The notes under the pieces were generated by a model, which saw nothing but the letters and a program-made list of their open reading frames with translations, did not search any database and had not been told where the DNA came from. A stretch of 64,000 nt of DNA from JAMXLO01 sp963776505 (GTDB lineage Bacteria; Pseudomonadota; Alphaproteobacteria; Acetobacterales; Acetobacteraceae). This document shows positions 18,536 through 27,366 of this stretch, in pieces. The stretch is taken from assembly GCA_963776505.1 (NCBI GenBank), contig CAVZNH010000027.1:35967-99966 (forward strand), given 5' to 3'. The position numbers and the translations under genes are program-made. Numbering within the stretch: position 1 is the first letter of the stretch; every line of letters begins with the position of its first letter.

Positions 18536-18874
18536 ATGCAGATCGAAACCCGGAAGGTCTACGACACGCTGGTGGTCGAAATGAGCGGCCGGCTCGACAG
18601 TCGCACTGCGGGGGATGCCGGAGATCGCATGGTGGCAATCGCCCAGGGAGCCGACCATCGCGTCGTGCTGAACCTCGAGAAGCTCCAATACGTCAGCAGC
18701 GCAGGTCTGCGAGTCATACTACAGGCCGCGAAGCTGCTGCAGGCCAAAAATGGGAAGCTGACGATCTGCAGCGCCGGCGGCAGCGTCAAGACAGTGCTCG
18801 AGACCGCGGGCTTCAACTCCTTGCTCAACACATACGACACCGAGAAGGAGGCCGTCGCCGCGTTCTCGACGTAA
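18536..18874 (+). CDS. STAS-domain anti-sigma factor antagonist
   Basis: A 112-aa STAS domain of the SpoIIAA/RsbV type, starting MQIETRKVYDTLVVEMSGRL. The phosphorylatable Ser lies in LQYVSSAGLRVIL, the loop that a cognate anti-sigma kinase would modify. Such proteins release a sigma factor by binding its anti-sigma factor. AGGGGA at 18524-18529 lies 6 bases before ATG 18536. No kinase or sigma gene is adjacent, so its partners must be elsewhere. Confidence 0.9.
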   Translation: MQIETRKVYDTLVVEMSGRLDSRTAGDAGDRMVAIAQGADHRVVLNLEKLQYVSSAGLRVILQAAKLLQAKNGKLTICSAGGSVKTVLETAGFNSLLNTYDTEKEAVAAFST

Positions 18875-18911
18875 TGGCTCAGCGCATGACCGACAGCCGC
18901 CCGTTTGCCGC

Positions 18912-19608
18912 CTATTCGTTCCGCGTCAGGCGCTGGATCACGTAATCCGTGTCCATCACGTCGCCGAAGATCGCATAGAATGCCACCAGCGACGCGTTAT
19001 GCTCCTCCATCGTCATCGCCGCATTCGCGTCGCTCACCATGACGGTCTTGAAGTTCGTCATCATCGCGTCGCGCGCCGATGACTTCGCAGCAGACGTTGG
19101 TCACAGTCCCGGTGATCAGCACGGTGTCGAAGCCCCGCGAGCGCAGCCGATACGGCAGATCGCATGTCCCCGGCATGAACGCACTGAACCGGTACTTGCG
19201 GACGATCTCGTCCTCCGGCCGAATATCGAGCTCCGGCCACAGCTCCTGCCCCTTGGTGCCCTCGCTCATCGCGGCGACCCGCCGCTCGCGCATAGCGGGC
19301 GTCAGCATCGCATGCGAATTGCTCCATTCGTAAGCGCCGCGTTCGTCGAACGTGTTCTTGATCCAGAACACACCGCCGCCCGCACCACGTACCACAGAGG
19401 CGAGCCGGTTCACGTTGGGCACGATCTCGCGCGCCATGGGACAGACCGCGTGACCGACCTCATCGTCCATGAATGCATTCTGCAGATCGACCACGATCAG
19501 CGCCGTTCGCCTGGGATCGAGATCGGCATGCGGATGGGCCACGCCACTCCGCGCGATGACGCGCTCTGCGACGGCGTCGGGGACGTCGAACCAGTTCATC
19601 CGCATCAT
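18912..19608 (-). CDS. Isochorismatase-family cysteine hydrolase (one frame break)
   Basis: About 232 aa after bridging an extra base near 19083. The catalytic Asp is in TALIVVDLQNAFMD, the Lys in IVRKYRFSAF, and the Cys in GTVTNVCCE. The remainder, SSARDAMMTNFKTVMVSDAN to YVIQRLTRNE, continues in the next frame to the stop at 18912. Members hydrolyse amides or vinyl ethers (nicotinamidase, biuret or N-carbamoyl compounds, isochorismate). ATG 19608 overlaps the stop of the upstream 99-aa gene (ATGA). Given the nearby dehydroshikimate dehydratase gene, a catabolic role is likely but unproven. Confidence 0.85.
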
Positions 19609-19904
19609 CCCTCCGCCTCCACACCAAGCGACGCCAATTCGCCAATGATACTGCGGCGCCGCCCATCGAGCTCCTCCACCGCAAGCTGCTGCAGCCGATG
19701 CAGGAACTCCGGCGAGGCGGAGAATCCCTGATAGTGCGTCGAAGCCGAGCCCTCGCTCGACAACCTCATCGAGGCGTCGCCCGGCATCTTGATGAACAGC
19801 TCACAGTCGGCGGGATCGGCGCGTTGCGCGTGCGCGATCAGCTCCTTCATGCTGTTCAGTTCGCCAATCAGGTGATTGACCCTATCGATGTCCTGGATCT
19901 TCAT
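19605..19904 (-). CDS. Hypothetical 99-aa protein
   Basis: From ATG 19904 (MKIQDIDRVNHLIGELNSMK) this encodes 99 aa, preceded by GAGGCGG. The N-terminal half is helical, and the middle has LFIKMPGDASMRL. I do not recognise a family. It lies between the dehydratase-fusion gene upstream (106 bases away) and the isochorismatase-family gene, whose start overlaps its stop, so it is probably co-expressed with them. The frame stays open to 19979, but the extra residues look non-coding. Confidence 0.6.
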   Translation of the reverse strand: MKIQDIDRVNHLIGELNSMKELIAHAQRADPADCELFIKMPGDASMRLSSEGSASTHYQGFSASPEFLHRLQQLAVEELDGRRRSIIGELASLGVEAEG

Positions 19905-20009
19905 GCCGCCCGCCTCGAAGCTCTGCTGCAGTGTCCACCCGGTCAGGCGGGTTTGGCTAGGCCCCTGATCCGTTCCCACTGGTCCTCGCGCGATCGTTGG
20001 GCCTCCCGA

Positions 20010-21890
20010 TCATAGCATGTATGTTGCGCCAGGACTCTGTCGCGCTTGCGCAGCGGTCCGGACGGAGGCGTTGGCAGCGCCGAACCCGGAATAACCGGCC
20101 TGACGCTGCACAGCCTCAAAGAAGAACCTATCATGGAAGGTGTCGGTGTAGAGGTGGCGGAACTCCCCTGCTTCATCGCGGTCGTAGAGCAAGCCGTGCT
20201 TTTGCAGCTCGCTCAGCGTCGCGTCATCCAACGCCCAGCGCGCCGACAGGTCATCGTAGTAGTTGACCGGCATAGGCAGCAGCGGCGCGTGCAGAACCTC
20301 CAGTTCCTGCGCGGTGTGCAAAATATCAGGCGTGGCGAGCGCGACATGGTGCACTCCGGCCCCCGCGAAAGCGGAAACAAAGCGACCCGTCAGCGTCCCG
20401 CGGCCCTCCGACGCATTCAGCACCATGCGTAGCTTGCCGTCAGGGCTGACCAAAGCGCGGCTGTGCACGAGGCCGTAGGGATCCGCGGTATCCAACTGCG
20501 GTTGTGGCATCAGGCCGAACAGGGCGCGCCAGAACAACACATGGGACGCCATGCGTCCGACCGGCAAAGCCAGCACCACATGATCGATGCCGAGCAGAGG
20601 TGTCACTTCGCCTGAGACCGGAATCAACTCGAAATCATCTTCCCAGAAGCTGCGCCCGCTGGCTTCCGGTTGCACCAGATAGACCAACGTCCCGTCTGGC
20701 GCGCGCACGGCCGGGATGCGCCGCTCTCCGGCGCCGAGCGGCTCCTGCCAGTCGGGACACAGCAGCGCGTTTGCGCGGGCCAGCGTGCGAGCAGCGTCGT
20801 CGACGCGTATTGCCATGGCGCAGACTGATGGGCCGTGCAGGTGGAAGTGTTCGGACGCCGCACTGTCCTGCTCTGCGTTCAGCACGAGATTGACACCGCC
20901 GTTGCGATACAGATCGACCGCTTTCGACCGATGCCTTCCAGCATGGTGAAAGCCCAGCGTTTGCAGGAAACTCACCAGCTCCGGCCCGGTCTTCTCGTCC
21001 ACGGCGAATTCCAGGAACTCGACACCGTTCAATGCCGGGACAACAGGCAGGCCCGCACCATCGGAAGCCTCGGCCTCGGTCAGAATGAGTGAGCGAAGCC
21101 CGTCACGCGCGACGAACCGACCGGGCGCGGCACGAAAATCGTCGTTGAATACCTCGAGCGAAAGTGGCCCGGTGTAGCCCGACGCCAGCACCGCCCGCAT
21201 GAATCCGACCACGTCCAGATCGCCTTGGCCGGGGAAATTGCGGAAATGCCGGCTCCAGCTCAACACGTCCATGGACAGCTTCGGTGCATCCGCCATCTGC
21301 ACGAGGAACAGCTTCTCTGCCGGCACCTGAGCGATACCTGATGAGTCGTCGCCCAAGGCCAGCGTATGGAAGGAGTCCACGATGAGGCCCAGCGCCGGAT
21401 GAGCGGCCTGCTGCACGATGCGCCATGCATGACCCCAGCGATTGACGTGCCGGCCCCAACTCAGCGCCTCGAATCCTACCCGCAGCCCGCGTCGTCCCGC
21501 ACGCTCAGCCATCTCCGCCAGATCAGCAGCGGCACGCGAGTCATCATCGATCGCGGCCGACTGCGTGTTGCTGCACACCAGCACAAGATCGGTGCCCAAA
21601 GCCTGCATGACATCGAATTTGCGTTCCGCGCGATCGAGGTTCCGAGCACGCTGCGGATCCGGCATTGCCTCGAAATCACGGAACGGCTGATAGACCTCGA
21701 TCGTGAGGCCGAGGTCAGCACAAATCTGGCGTACGTCCGCGGGTGAGCCATCGAACGTCAGCAGATCCGCTTCCATGATCTCGACGCCGTCGAAGCCGAC
21801 CGCGGCACAAGCCTCCAGCTTGTCGCGCAAGGTACCGCTGAGCGCCACGGTCGCAATGCATTTCCGCAATGGGCTGCCCGATCCGCTCAT
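20010..21890 (-). CDS. quiC: 3-dehydroshikimate dehydratase (sugar isomerase-like domain fused to HPPD-like domain)
   Basis: A 626-aa two-domain protein. Residues 1-275 are a xylose-isomerase-like TIM barrel (GFDGVEIMEADLLTFDG, VGFEALSWGRHVNRW, LIVDSFHTLALGDD, GPLSLEVFND). Residues about 285-600 are two vicinal-oxygen-chelate repeats like 4-hydroxyphenylpyruvate dioxygenase (GVEFLEFAVDEKTG and LLGIDHVVLALPVGRM; ALATPDILHTAQELE). This architecture is known in QuiC1/QsuB-type enzymes, which dehydrate 3-dehydroshikimate to protocatechuate in quinate/shikimate use. The symbol is by family analogy. It heads a minus-strand set with two downstream genes; a 17-bp direct repeat precedes it. Confidence 0.88.
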   Translation of the reverse strand: MSGSGSPLRKCIATVALSGTLRDKLEACAAVGFDGVEIMEADLLTFDGSPADVRQICADLGLTIEVYQPFRDFEAMPDPQRARNLDRAERKFDVMQALGTDLVLVCSNTQSAAIDDDSRAAADLAEMAERAGRRGLRVGFEALSWGRHVNRWGHAWRIVQQAAHPALGLIVDSFHTLALGDDSSGIAQVPAEKLFLVQMADAPKLSMDVLSWSRHFRNFPGQGDLDVVGFMRAVLASGYTGPLSLEVFNDDFRAAPGRFVARDGLRSLILTEAEASDGAGLPVVPALNGVEFLEFAVDEKTGPELVSFLQTLGFHHAGRHRSKAVDLYRNGGVNLVLNAEQDSAASEHFHLHGPSVCAMAIRVDDAARTLARANALLCPDWQEPLGAGERRIPAVRAPDGTLVYLVQPEASGRSFWEDDFELIPVSGEVTPLLGIDHVVLALPVGRMASHVLFWRALFGLMPQPQLDTADPYGLVHSRALVSPDGKLRMVLNASEGRGTLTGRFVSAFAGAGVHHVALATPDILHTAQELEVLHAPLLPMPVNYYDDLSARWALDDATLSELQKHGLLYDRDEAGEFRHLYTDTFHDRFFFEAVQRQAGYSGFGAANASVRTAAQARQSPGATYML

Positions 21891-21911
21891 ATGCCCCTCG
21901 GTTTCCTGAGC

Positions 21912-21946
21912 CAGTCTTTAAAGGACAATCAGTCTTTAAAGGACAA
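21912..21946. repeat. Tandem 17-bp direct repeat upstream of quiC-like gene
   Basis: Two exact copies of CAGTCTTTAAAGGACAA lie at 21912-21928 and 21930-21946, one base apart, 22 bases before the quiC-like start. Each copy holds the 8-bp palindrome CTTTAAAG. The 18-base period puts the two palindromes on nearly the same face of the helix, as expected for paired operator half-sites. A simple slippage duplication is the alternative. Confidence 0.7.
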
Positions 21947-22032
21947 GCAGAACCGCGGCCGATCGGCCCCACCTATTGAAGGTAAGACAGGCGGGCCGGT
22001 CGCCTAGTTTACATCAGACCCCAAGGTGCGCG

Positions 22033-22533
22033 TTAGAACGGGATTTCATCATCCAGATCGCCGCCTTTGGGCGCTTCCCACGACGGACCGCCGCCACGCG
22101 AGGCGCCGACAGGGGCACGCTGCGCCGGCGCGCGCTCGCTGCGATAGCCGCCGCCTTCGCCCGCTCCGGCTTCTGCGCCACCGCGCGTATCCAGCATGGT
22201 CAATTGACCGTTGAACCGGCCGATCACCACTTCCGTGGTATACCGCTCCTGGCCCGACTGGTCTGTCCACTTGCGCGTCTGCAACGATCCCTCGACGTAA
22301 ATCTTGGCGCCCTTCTTTAGAAACCGCTCGGCCACGTCAGCGACCCGGTCATTGAATATCACCACCCGATGCCACTCGGTTCGCTCCTTGCGCTCGCCCG
22401 AGGCGCGATCGTTCCAGGTCTCGCTGGTGGCCAGCGTGAGGTTGACGATCTTGGAGCCATCCTGCGTGGTGCGCACCTCCGGGTCCTTGCCCATGTTGCC
22501 CACCAGGATCACCTTGTTGACGCTGCCCGCCAT
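22033..22533 (-). CDS. ssb: Single-stranded DNA-binding protein
   Basis: A 166-aa SSB. The OB fold starts MAGSVNKVILVGNMGKDPEV and includes TEWHRVVIFN and VVIGRFNGQLTML. A Gly-rich flexible linker leads to the acidic tip DLDDEIPF, which docks replication and repair partners. It coats single-stranded DNA in replication, recombination and repair. It is divergent from uvrA, an arrangement also seen in enterobacteria, and shares an intergenic region with a LexA box. Confidence 0.97.
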   Translation of the reverse strand: MAGSVNKVILVGNMGKDPEVRTTQDGSKIVNLTLATSETWNDRASGERKERTEWHRVVIFNDRVADVAERFLKKGAKIYVEGSLQTRKWTDQSGQERYTTEVVIGRFNGQLTMLDTRGGAEAGAGEGGGYRSERAPAQRAPVGASRGGGPSWEAPKGGDLDDEIPF

Positions 22534-22661
22534 CGCTTCAATCCCCTATCAAAGGAGGCACTCTAGCCCCCGCTCCCACACGCTGCCATCCTATGGGCCA
22601 TCCTGGGCGGAGTCGCTTAACAGACCTTTCCAAGACCCCTGAAAATTGCCATATAAGACGA

Positions 22662-22676
22662 GAACATCTCAAGAAC
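22662..22676. promoter_or_regulatory. LexA (SOS) box between ssb and uvrA
   Basis: GAACATCTCAAGAAC fits GAAC-N7-GAAC exactly, the direct-repeat operator bound by alphaproteobacterial LexA (reverse of GTTC-N7-GTTC). It lies 20 bases upstream of the uvrA ATG and 129 bases from the ssb ATG, so repression of uvrA is most likely and shared control of ssb is possible. An AT-rich TATAAG lies just upstream at 22652-22657. Confidence 0.85.
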
Positions 22677-22695
22677 AAGTATAGGACCACGCGGC

Positions 22696-25569
22696 ATGGC
22701 CGGCTCCATCCACGTTCGCGGCGCGCGCGAGCACAATCTGAAGAACGTGGATGTGGTGATCCCACGCGACCGGCTGACCGTGATCACCGGCCTGTCGGGC
22801 TCCGGCAAGTCGTCCCTGGCGTTCGACACGATCTATGCCGAGGGCCAGCGCCGTTACGTCAAGTCGCTGTCCGCCTACGCGCGGCAGTTCCTCGAGCTGA
22901 TGGGCAAGCCCGACGTGGACAGCATCGAAGGCCTGTCGCCGGCGATCTCGATCGAGCAGAAGACCACCAGCCGCAATCCGCGCTCCACCGTCGGCACGGT
23001 GACCGAGATCCACGACTACATGCGCCTGCTGTGGGCGCGCACCGGCGTGCCCTACTCGCCGGCCACTGGCCTGCCAATCGAGGCGCAGACCGTGTCGCAG
23101 ATGGTGGACCGCGTGATGGCGATGCCGGAAGGCACGCGTCTGCTGCTGCTTGCGCCCGTGGTGCGCGATCGCAAGGGCGAATACCGCAAGGAACTGGCAG
23201 AGCTTCAACGCCGCGGCTTCACCCGCGTGAAGGTGGACAGCAAGCTCTACGAAATCGGCGAAGTCCCCTCGCTGAACCGCAAGATCAAGCACGAGATCGA
23301 GGCGGTGGTGGACCGCATCGTGGTGCGCGACGGCATCGCCCCGCGGCTGGCCGACAGTTTCGAGACCGCGCTCGCACTGTCCGACGGCATCGTCTATGCC
23401 GAGAACGCCGATGCCAAAGGGGACACCCCCGAACGCACGGTTTTCTCGTCGCGCTTCGCCTGTCCGGTATCGGGCTTCTCAATCGAGGAGATCGAGCCGC
23501 GCCTGTTCAGCTTCAACTCGCCGCACGGCGCATGCCCTGCGTGTGACGGCCTCGGCGTGGAAAGCTTCTTCGACCCTGAACTGGTGGTACCGGACGAGCG
23601 GCTGTCACTCGCTGGTGGCGCGGTCATGCCGTGGACCGGCGCGCAGAGCCCCTATTACGACCAGACGCTGCAAAGCCTCGCGCGCCACTTCAAGGTGAGG
23701 ACGAGTGACGCATGGCAGGACCTGCCGGCAAAGGTGCGCGATGCGATCCTGCACGGCACCGGCGATGAGCCCGTGGCGTTCACCTACAAGGACGGCGTGC
23801 GCGCCTACACGGTGACCAAGCCGTTCGAAGGCGTGGTGCGCAACCTGCAACGACGCTATCAGGAGTCCGACAGCGTCTGGGTGCGCGAGGAGCTGTCGCG
23901 CTACCAGGCCGAGAAGCCCTGCGCCGTATGCAATGGCGCGCGCCTCAAGCCGGAGGCGCTGGCAGTCCGCGTCGGCGGCAGGAACATCGCCGAGGCATCG
24001 GAGTTGTCGATCCGTACAGCGGCAGCATGGTTCGAAACCGTGATCGACACGATGACGCCGCAGCGGCAGGAGATCGCGCGACGCATCCTCCGCGAGATCT
24101 GCGAACGCCTGCAATTCCTCGTCGATGTCGGGCTCGACTATCTCACGCTGTCACGCAGCTCCGCCACGCTGTCGGGCGGTGAGAGCCAGCGCATTCGGCT
24201 CGCCAGCCAGATCGGCTCCGGCCTCACCGGCGTTCTTTACGTGCTCGACGAACCATCGATCGGCCTGCATCAGCGCGACAACGAACGCCTGCTCGGCACG
24301 CTGCGCCGGCTCCGCGACCTCGGCAACACCGTTCTTGTCGTGGAGCATGACGAGGAGGCGATTCGCGCGGCGGATCATCTGATCGACATGGGTCCGGCCG
24401 CAGGTATCGACGGTGGACGTGTGGTCGCGGAAGGCACCCCGGCGGAGGTGTCGGCAAATCCGAAGTCGCTGACTGGCGATTATCTCGCAGGGCGCAGGCG
24501 CATCGACGTACCTGTCATGCGCCGTCCGATGCAGAAGGATCGCATTCTCCGCGTGGTGAATGCGCGCGGCAACAACCTGAAATCAATCAGCGCAGGCTTC
24601 CCGCTCGGCACCTTCACCTGCGTCACCGGCGTGTCAGGCGGCGGCAAGTCCACGCTTGTCGTGGACACGCTGTACAAAGCCACAGCTCGGCGGTTGATGG
24701 GTGCGGGCGAGGTACCGGCGCCGCACGACCACATTGAAGGCCTCGAACTGCTCGACAAGATCATCGACATCGACCAATCGCCGATCGGTCGCACTCCGCG
24801 CTCCAATCCCGCCACCTACACCGACCTGTTCGCGCCGATCCGCGACTGGTTTGCCGAGCTGCCGGAGTCACGCGCGCGCGGCTACAAGCCGGGACGCTTC
24901 AGCTTCAACGTAAAGGGTGGACGCTGCGAGGCATGCCAGGGCGACGGCGTGCTGAAGATCGAAATGCACTTCCTGCCCGACGTCTACGTCCGCTGCGATG
25001 TCTGCAAGGGCCAGCGCTACAATCGCGAGACGCTGGAAATCAAGTTCCGCGACAAGTCGATCGCCGAGGTGTTGGCGATGACGGTCGATGAGGCGGTGCC
25101 GTATTTCAGTGCGCAGACACGCATCCACGACAGGCTGCGCATCCTCCAGCAGGTGGGGCTCGGCTACATCGCACTCGGGCAGCAGGCCACCACGTTGTCG
25201 GGCGGCGAGGCGCAGCGGATCAAGCTGTCGAAGGAACTGGCACGTCGCGCCACGGGCCGCACGTTGTACATCCTGGACGAGCCCACCACCGGCCTTCACT
25301 TCGAGGATGTGCGCAAGCTGTTGGAAGTGCTGCACGCGCTGGTCGACCAGGGGAACACCGTCGTGGTGATCGAGCACAATCTGGAAGTGATCAAGACCGC
25401 CGACTGGATTCTCGATCTCGGTCCCGAGGGCGGCGACGGCGGCGGTCGCATCGTGGCGGAGGGGACGCCGGAGGATATCGCCGCACACCCCAACAGCTAC
25501 ACCGGCCGCTTCCTGTCGCCGCTGCTGATGCGCGCGACAACGCGGCAGAAAGCACGCCGCCGCGCCTGA
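22696..25569 (+). CDS. uvrA: Excinuclease ABC subunit A
   Basis: A 957-aa DNA damage recognition ATPase of nucleotide excision repair, working with UvrB and UvrC. The two ABC modules show Walker A GLSGSGKSSLAFDT near residue 35 and GVSGGGKSTLVVDT near residue 650. The ABC signatures are LSGGESQRIRLASQ and LSGGEAQRIKLSKE. Zinc-binding Cys pairs are seen in CPACDGLG, CAVCNGARLK, CEACQGDG and CDVCKGQRYN. Length is typical. The LexA box just upstream predicts induction by DNA damage. Confidence 0.98.
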   Translation: MAGSIHVRGAREHNLKNVDVVIPRDRLTVITGLSGSGKSSLAFDTIYAEGQRRYVKSLSAYARQFLELMGKPDVDSIEGLSPAISIEQKTTSRNPRSTVGTVTEIHDYMRLLWARTGVPYSPATGLPIEAQTVSQMVDRVMAMPEGTRLLLLAPVVRDRKGEYRKELAELQRRGFTRVKVDSKLYEIGEVPSLNRKIKHEIEAVVDRIVVRDGIAPRLADSFETALALSDGIVYAENADAKGDTPERTVFSSRFACPVSGFSIEEIEPRLFSFNSPHGACPACDGLGVESFFDPELVVPDERLSLAGGAVMPWTGAQSPYYDQTLQSLARHFKVRTSDAWQDLPAKVRDAILHGTGDEPVAFTYKDGVRAYTVTKPFEGVVRNLQRRYQESDSVWVREELSRYQAEKPCAVCNGARLKPEALAVRVGGRNIAEASELSIRTAAAWFETVIDTMTPQRQEIARRILREICERLQFLVDVGLDYLTLSRSSATLSGGESQRIRLASQIGSGLTGVLYVLDEPSIGLHQRDNERLLGTLRRLRDLGNTVLVVEHDEEAIRAADHLIDMGPAAGIDGGRVVAEGTPAEVSANPKSLTGDYLAGRRRIDVPVMRRPMQKDRILRVVNARGNNLKSISAGFPLGTFTCVTGVSGGGKSTLVVDTLYKATARRLMGAGEVPAPHDHIEGLELLDKIIDIDQSPIGRTPRSNPATYTDLFAPIRDWFAELPESRARGYKPGRFSFNVKGGRCEACQGDGVLKIEMHFLPDVYVRCDVCKGQRYNRETLEIKFRDKSIAEVLAMTVDEAVPYFSAQTRIHDRLRILQQVGLGYIALGQQATTLSGGEAQRIKLSKELARRATGRTLYILDEPTTGLHFEDVRKLLEVLHALVDQGNTVVVIEHNLEVIKTADWILDLGPEGGDGGGRIVAEGTPEDIAAHPNSYTGRFLSPLLMRATTRQKARRRA

Positions 25570-25637
25570 TCAACTGCCATTGAGGCCGCAACGATCCTTT
25601 GGTAGGATGTTGCCATGAACCAACAGGGGAAACCGAT

Positions 25638-25817
25638 ATGAAGGACTTCGCTTGCAGGCGTTGGAACCTGCTCAGTGCGCTATTGGCAATGTTGGTTTTA
25701 TCAGGTTCCGTGATCACACTCGGTGGCTGCAATACCACCGCGGGTCTCGGTCAGGACGTCAGCGCGACGGGCAAAGCGGTGACCAACAGCGCCGACAAGG
25801 TCAAGCAAGGACTGTAA
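25638..25817 (+). CDS. Entericidin-like small lipoprotein
   Basis: A 59-aa lipoprotein precursor. A basic N-terminus and hydrophobic segment LLSALLAMLVLSGSVITLGGC end in a lipobox Cys, followed by NTTAGLGQDVSATGKAVTNS, the sequence pattern of the entericidin A/B family. These are small stress-related cell-envelope lipoproteins. AGGGGA precedes ATG 25638. It lies just after uvrA on the same strand but with its own spacing, and co-transcription is uncertain. Confidence 0.82.
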   Translation: MKDFACRRWNLLSALLAMLVLSGSVITLGGCNTTAGLGQDVSATGKAVTNSADKVKQGL

Positions 25818-25820
25818 GCG

Positions 25821-26591
25821 TCAGACGCGGGCGGCAATACCGGCGAATGTGACGGCCAGTCGGTCGGCGAGGCCGCGCTGTGATGGCAACGCCGAAATCC
25901 GTCGGAGGTCGCGCCTCGCCAGTACGGCAGGTAGACCCGCCGCGATGGCTCTCCGCGGCAGCCGCATTCGCCCCAGCAGCATCAATCCTTCGTGGGCAAG
26001 ACGCCGCGCGACGGCTCGCGCTGCCACAGCGGACGGTTCGGCGATGAGGCCCTCAGGCGTCAGACCATGCTCTGCCAGGATATCCGCCGGTAGCAGGCAC
26101 CGGCCTTGGCGGCTGTGCGCGGGAATGCTGCGCAGCAGACCCGCGATGCCGTAGGCGGCGCCCAGCGGCCGCAGCGTCTCCGGATCGGGGGCGCCGAGCA
26201 GACGCCCTGCGGCCACCGCCACGCCGCCGGCACCCGCGAACAGATAGTCGCGCCAGTCCGTCATGGTCTCGAATGCCGGCTCCGCCTCGGCCTCGCGCGC
26301 CTCGATCAGCCGCAGCAGATCGCCGCGATCGAGTTCGCCGGCATCGATCGCGGCGTGCAGCGGCTCGGCCACCTCATGGCGGCGATACGTGCCCTCGACG
26401 ACCTCGCGCCACCATTGCAGCCGGATCAGCGCGAGCGGCGGCTCCGACACCACCTCACGCGCGCGTGCCAGCTCGTGATTGAACGCATAGAGCGTGAGCA
26501 GCGCATCGCGCTTGTCGGGCGGCGCAAACAGAGCGGTCAGGAACCGATCCGGATCATGCCGACGAACCAGCGCGGCGATCGCCTCGTTCAT
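25821..26591 (-). CDS. Squalene/phytoene synthase-fold protein, NDUFAF6-like
   Basis: A 256-aa protein of the trans-isoprenyl-diphosphate synthase superfamily. The core YAFNHELARAREVVSEPPLA, then IRLQWWREVVEG, matches alphaproteobacterial homologues of mitochondrial NDUFAF6, a complex I assembly factor. The Asp-rich DxxxD motifs needed for prenyl diphosphate chemistry are absent: NHELA replaces the first, and no DxxxD is seen near LLPADILAEHG. A catalytic phytoene synthase role is therefore unlikely. It is convergent with the entericidin gene and divergent from sodB. Confidence 0.8.
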   Translation of the reverse strand: MNEAIAALVRRHDPDRFLTALFAPPDKRDALLTLYAFNHELARAREVVSEPPLALIRLQWWREVVEGTYRRHEVAEPLHAAIDAGELDRGDLLRLIEAREAEAEPAFETMTDWRDYLFAGAGGVAVAAGRLLGAPDPETLRPLGAAYGIAGLLRSIPAHSRQGRCLLPADILAEHGLTPEGLIAEPSAVAARAVARRLAHEGLMLLGRMRLPRRAIAAGLPAVLARRDLRRISALPSQRGLADRLAVTFAGIAARV

Positions 26592-26711
26592 CCGCCCAAG
26601 GTGGCGTCTGTCCTCAACCCGTGCCAGCTTGACGCGTTCCAGCCCCGGTCATAGCTAAAGGCCACTCCCGGCGAACGGCATCGCATCACTGCAACCAGCG
26701 GAGGACACTCC

Positions 26712-27320
26712 ATGGCTTTCGAACTTCCCTCGCTTCCCTATTCCACGTCCGCCCTCGCGGCAAAACGGATGTGCCAGGAAACCCTGGAGCTCCATCACGG
26801 CAAGCATCACCAAGCCTATGTGACGGCGCTGAACGGCTTCGTCGAGAAGGACCCCAACCTGCAGGGCAAGTCGCTCGAAGACATCGTCAAGCTGTCACAC
26901 AACAAGCCGGACATGGCGCCGGTATTCAATAATGCCGGCCAGCATTGGAACCACATCCTGTTCTGGCAGAACATGAGCCCGAACGGCGGCAAGATCCCCG
27001 GCGCGCTGGAGAAGAAGATCACCGAGGACTTCGGCGGTGTGGCGAAGTTCAAGGACGCATTCAAGGCCGGCGGGGTCGGTCAGTTCGGCTCCGGCTGGGT
27101 GTGGTTGGTGCTCGCCTCCGACGGCAAGCTGAAGGTGACGCGTTCGCCGAACGGCTCCAACCCGCTCGCCACCGGCGAAGGCAAGGCGCTGCTCGGCTGC
27201 GACGTGTGGGAGCACAGCTACTACCTCGACTTCCGCAACGTCCGCCCGGACTATCTCCAGAACTGGATCGATAACCTCGCGAACTACGAATACGCCGAAG
27301 CGCAGCTGAAGGCGGCCTGA
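26712..27320 (+). CDS. sodB: Superoxide dismutase (Fe type)
   Basis: A 202-aa cytoplasmic superoxide dismutase. Metal ligands are the His in LELHHGKHHQAYV (near residue 28), the His in NNAGQHWNHILFW, and Asp/His in DVWEHSYYLDFRN. The pattern GGVGQFGSGWVWL and the sequence MSPNGGKIPG favour the iron class. GGAGGACA lies just before the ATG. A perfect hairpin follows the stop, so it is probably monocistronic. Confidence 0.95.
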   Translation: MAFELPSLPYSTSALAAKRMCQETLELHHGKHHQAYVTALNGFVEKDPNLQGKSLEDIVKLSHNKPDMAPVFNNAGQHWNHILFWQNMSPNGGKIPGALEKKITEDFGGVAKFKDAFKAGGVGQFGSGWVWLVLASDGKLKVTRSPNGSNPLATGEGKALLGCDVWEHSYYLDFRNVRPDYLQNWIDNLANYEYAEAQLKAA

Positions 27321-27331
27321 TCCGCATCGTG

Positions 27332-27360
27332 ACAGGGGAGCGTGAGTACGCTCCCCTGTT
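27332..27360 (+). terminator. Intrinsic terminator of sodB
   Basis: A perfect 11-bp stem ACAGGGGAGCG/CGCTCCCCTGT with a TGAGTA loop begins 12 bases after the sodB stop and runs into a short T pair. The stem is strong and correctly placed; the U tract is weak. Confidence 0.75.
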
Positions 27361-27366
27361 CGTCCT

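Noticed and set aside
25821..26591. Carotenoid biosynthesis (phytoene synthase) role
   Set aside because: The Asp-rich metal-binding motifs are missing and no crt genes are nearby.
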